Assembly (NCBI GenBank): GCA_963839175.1
Contig: CAWIUB010000011.1
Location: 122,826-186,825 of the forward strand
Reading direction: 5' to 3'
Length of the DNA stretch: 64,000 nucleotides
From: CAWIUB01 sp963839175
GTDB taxonomy: Bacteria; Actinomycetota; Actinomycetes; Mycobacteriales; Jatrophihabitantaceae
Part shown: one piece after another, positions 62,894-64,000 of the stretch
Layout: the number at the start of each line of letters is the position of its first letter
Position numbering within the stretch: position 1 is the stretch's first letter
Position numbers and translations under genes: made by a program
The notes under the pieces: generated by a model
What the model was told of the DNA's origin: nothing
The model's database searches: none
Seen by the model: the letters and a program-made list of their open reading frames with translations, nothing else

Positions 62894-63325
62894 ATGACTG
62901 GCAATGCGTATCTTCGCCCGCGATGGCCGGCTCGGGTCATCGGCGAGCGCATGGCACGGCTATTCCGCCCGTCCGTCGTTTGCCTGCTGTCGGTGCGCGG
63001 ACGAAACACCGGCCAGTGGCGCTCTCACTCCCTCGTCGTCCTCGAACACGAGGGTCAGCGATATCTGCTCGCGGCCTACGGCCACACCGAGTGGTCACGC
63101 AACCTGCGGGCCGCCGGCACTGGCCGGCTCACCCGCCGCGGCCAGGTCGAGGAGTTCACCGCGGTCGAGGTGCCGGTCCAGCAGCGGCCACCGCTGATCG
63201 AGGCCTACCTACGCCAGTTCGGCACGTTGCCGACCGTCGGTCGGACCTTCCGCGAGCTGCCCGACGCGGCCGATCACCCCACGTTCCGGATCTCCAGCAC
63301 GACGGCGACCGAGCCGCAGCGTTAG
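62894..63325 (+). CDS. F420-dependent nitroreductase-family (DDN/DUF385) protein
   Basis: 143 residues. LSVRGRNTGQWRSHSLVVLE, YLLAAYGHTEWSRNLRAAGT and GRLTRRGQVEEFTAVEV are the split-barrel blocks of deazaflavin-dependent nitroreductases. The family uses F420H2 to reduce quinones or nitro compounds. A GAGGAG site precedes the ATG. Presence implies an F420-making actinomycete. Confidence 0.88.
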   Translation: MTGNAYLRPRWPARVIGERMARLFRPSVVCLLSVRGRNTGQWRSHSLVVLEHEGQRYLLAAYGHTEWSRNLRAAGTGRLTRRGQVEEFTAVEVPVQQRPPLIEAYLRQFGTLPTVGRTFRELPDAADHPTFRISSTTATEPQR

Positions 63326-63394
63326 GCGTGCGTGTACGGCGGATATCGGACGGTCAGCAGCAGCAGGTGGGCCACCGCCGGTCGGGGCTGGAGT

Positions 63395-63688
63395 TCAGTG
63401 CTCCGTTGCGAGAAGCGGGAATCCGGCGAGGATCTGCTGCAGATGGATGACCTGCCGCTGGATGAACTCTGCGACAGAGAACGCGACGACATCCGCCGCC
63501 TGATCCTTGTCAGCCACGATGCGGCGGGCCTGGGCGCTCGTGAGGCCGTCCAGTTCCGCGCCCGCCGATCTGGCCGGCTCGCCTGCGGACCTTCGGCCCT
63601 CCGGCGGCCGGCCCGGCTGGGCACGGACATAGGTGACGGGCCGCTAGTAGCCGGCGAAACTCTTACCAGCACCAGCGGCCCGCATCAT
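63395..63688 (-). pseudogene. Small hypothetical protein with an in-frame TAG
   Basis: From the ATG at 63688: MMRAAGAGKSFAGY, TAG, then RPVTYVRAQPGRPPEGRRSA, AELDGLTSAQARRIVADKDQ, AADVVAFSVAEFIQRQVIHL, QQILAGFPLLATEH. The last 50 residues look like a real helical domain, and no start codon exists between the TAG and that domain. Either a nonsense mutation or a wrongly joined start. Family not recognised. Confidence 0.4.
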
Positions 63689-63769
63689 CGGCCAGCTCGA
63701 CGCTCACGGCGGAACAAGCCACGAGGCGCTAGTCGTCGTTGCGTTCACCCTGTGATGACGCGTCGCGGG

Positions 63770-64000
63770 TTATTCCAGCTCCACGGAGTGGAAATCCAAC
63801 CGATACTGGTCGATCCCGCGCACCGTGACGTTTCCGCCTTTGACGGCCTCCAAACGGCGGGCGGCCGCCGGACCGCGTGCGGCGACGAGCGCCTCGCCGT
63901 CACGCCACATGGTCTCCACAACTGCCCGGCCACTCTGAGGGTCCACAAGCAGAACAGCGGTGCAGAACCCGTCGCTACCGGCGAGCGACTCGATCGCGAG
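63770..64000 (-). CDS. Hypothetical protein, 5' end outside window
   Basis: Seventy-six residues visible, ending in a TAA: LAIESLAGSDGFCTAVLLVD, SGRAVVETMWRDGEALVAAR, RLEAVKGGNVTVRGIDQYRL, DFHSVELE. The TMWRDGEAL strand pattern is reminiscent of ferredoxin-like (ABM/dimeric alpha-beta barrel) proteins, but this is weak. The gene starts beyond base 64000. Confidence 0.5.
   Translation of the reverse strand, partial: LAIESLAGSDGFCTAVLLVDPQSGRAVVETMWRDGEALVAARGPAAARRLEAVKGGNVTVRGIDQYRLDFHSVELE

Overview
The window is high-GC DNA (roughly 70% G+C by eye, GTG starts common, many 1-4 nt ATGA/GTGA gene overlaps) from a chromosome of an actinomycete (Actinomycetota). The best evidence is the block 18.4-26.4 kb: tRNA-Leu(CAG), fhaA, fhaB, pstP, rodA/ftsW, pbpA, pknB. 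This is the conserved envelope-growth Ser/Thr kinase cluster of Actinomycetota, with the tRNA-Leu beside fhaA as in mycobacteria. An F420-type nitroreductase, DUF2630, DUF6191 and DUF2180 proteins agree. I cannot name the genus; a Frankiales/Jatrophihabitans-like lineage is only a guess.

Layout. (1) 0-8.4 kb, host-like: msrA (partial), DUF6191, an AidB-type acyl-CoA dehydrogenase, an HtrA/PepD protease, a TIGR03943 gene broken by a 187-bp element with inverted ends and by a frameshift, its partner permease, a second adenylate kinase, and a two-gene hydroxyproline unit (epimerase plus DapA-fold deaminase). (2) 8.47-18.4 kb, putative island 1, bounded by tRNA-Leu(CAG) and a 24-bp copy of its 3' end: a toxin-antitoxin pair whose toxin is frameshifted by a 13-bp duplication, cadI/arsI-like and arsR genes, an arsR-TDT-ACR3-DUF2180-OsmC-FmdE-TauE operon with many frameshifts, a disulfide-reductase fragment and an ECF sigma/MBL pair. 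(3) 18.4-34.4 kb, core: the fha-pknB cluster, a two-component system, a LolA-like protein with an ABC exporter, DUF2630, an MFS exporter and a patatin. (4) 34.5-55.2 kb, island 2, bounded by tRNA-Ser(TGA) and a 55-bp copy of its 3' half: an integrase remnant, a BlaI/BlaR1-type regulator pair next to dedA and uppP, corA, CBS-BON and glycosyltransferase genes, and a complete-looking kdp potassium-uptake locus (micropeptide-kdpF-A-B-C-D-E) with one frameshift in kdpB. (5) 55.2-57.5 kb: a dCTP-deaminase gene of lower G+C and recombinase debris, the edge of another old insertion. (6) 57.6-64 kb: a LiaSR-like two-component system with a MacB/FtsX-type ABC exporter, a nitroreductase and two partial or broken genes.

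How the parts fit. The core kinase cluster couples peptidoglycan synthesis (RodA, PbpA) to PknB/PstP signalling through FHA readers. Island 2 brings ion and lipid-carrier functions: KdpFABC pumps potassium under KdpDE, and two CCTAC-N6-GTAGG operators sit between blaI and dedA-uppP, so a BlaI/BlaR1 sensor probably controls undecaprenyl-phosphate recycling genes. Island 1 is a metalloid/sulfur-stress package. Apparent frameshifts are concentrated in the two islands and are absent from the long core genes. This could be decay of acquired DNA or poor local sequence quality; reads are needed to tell which.
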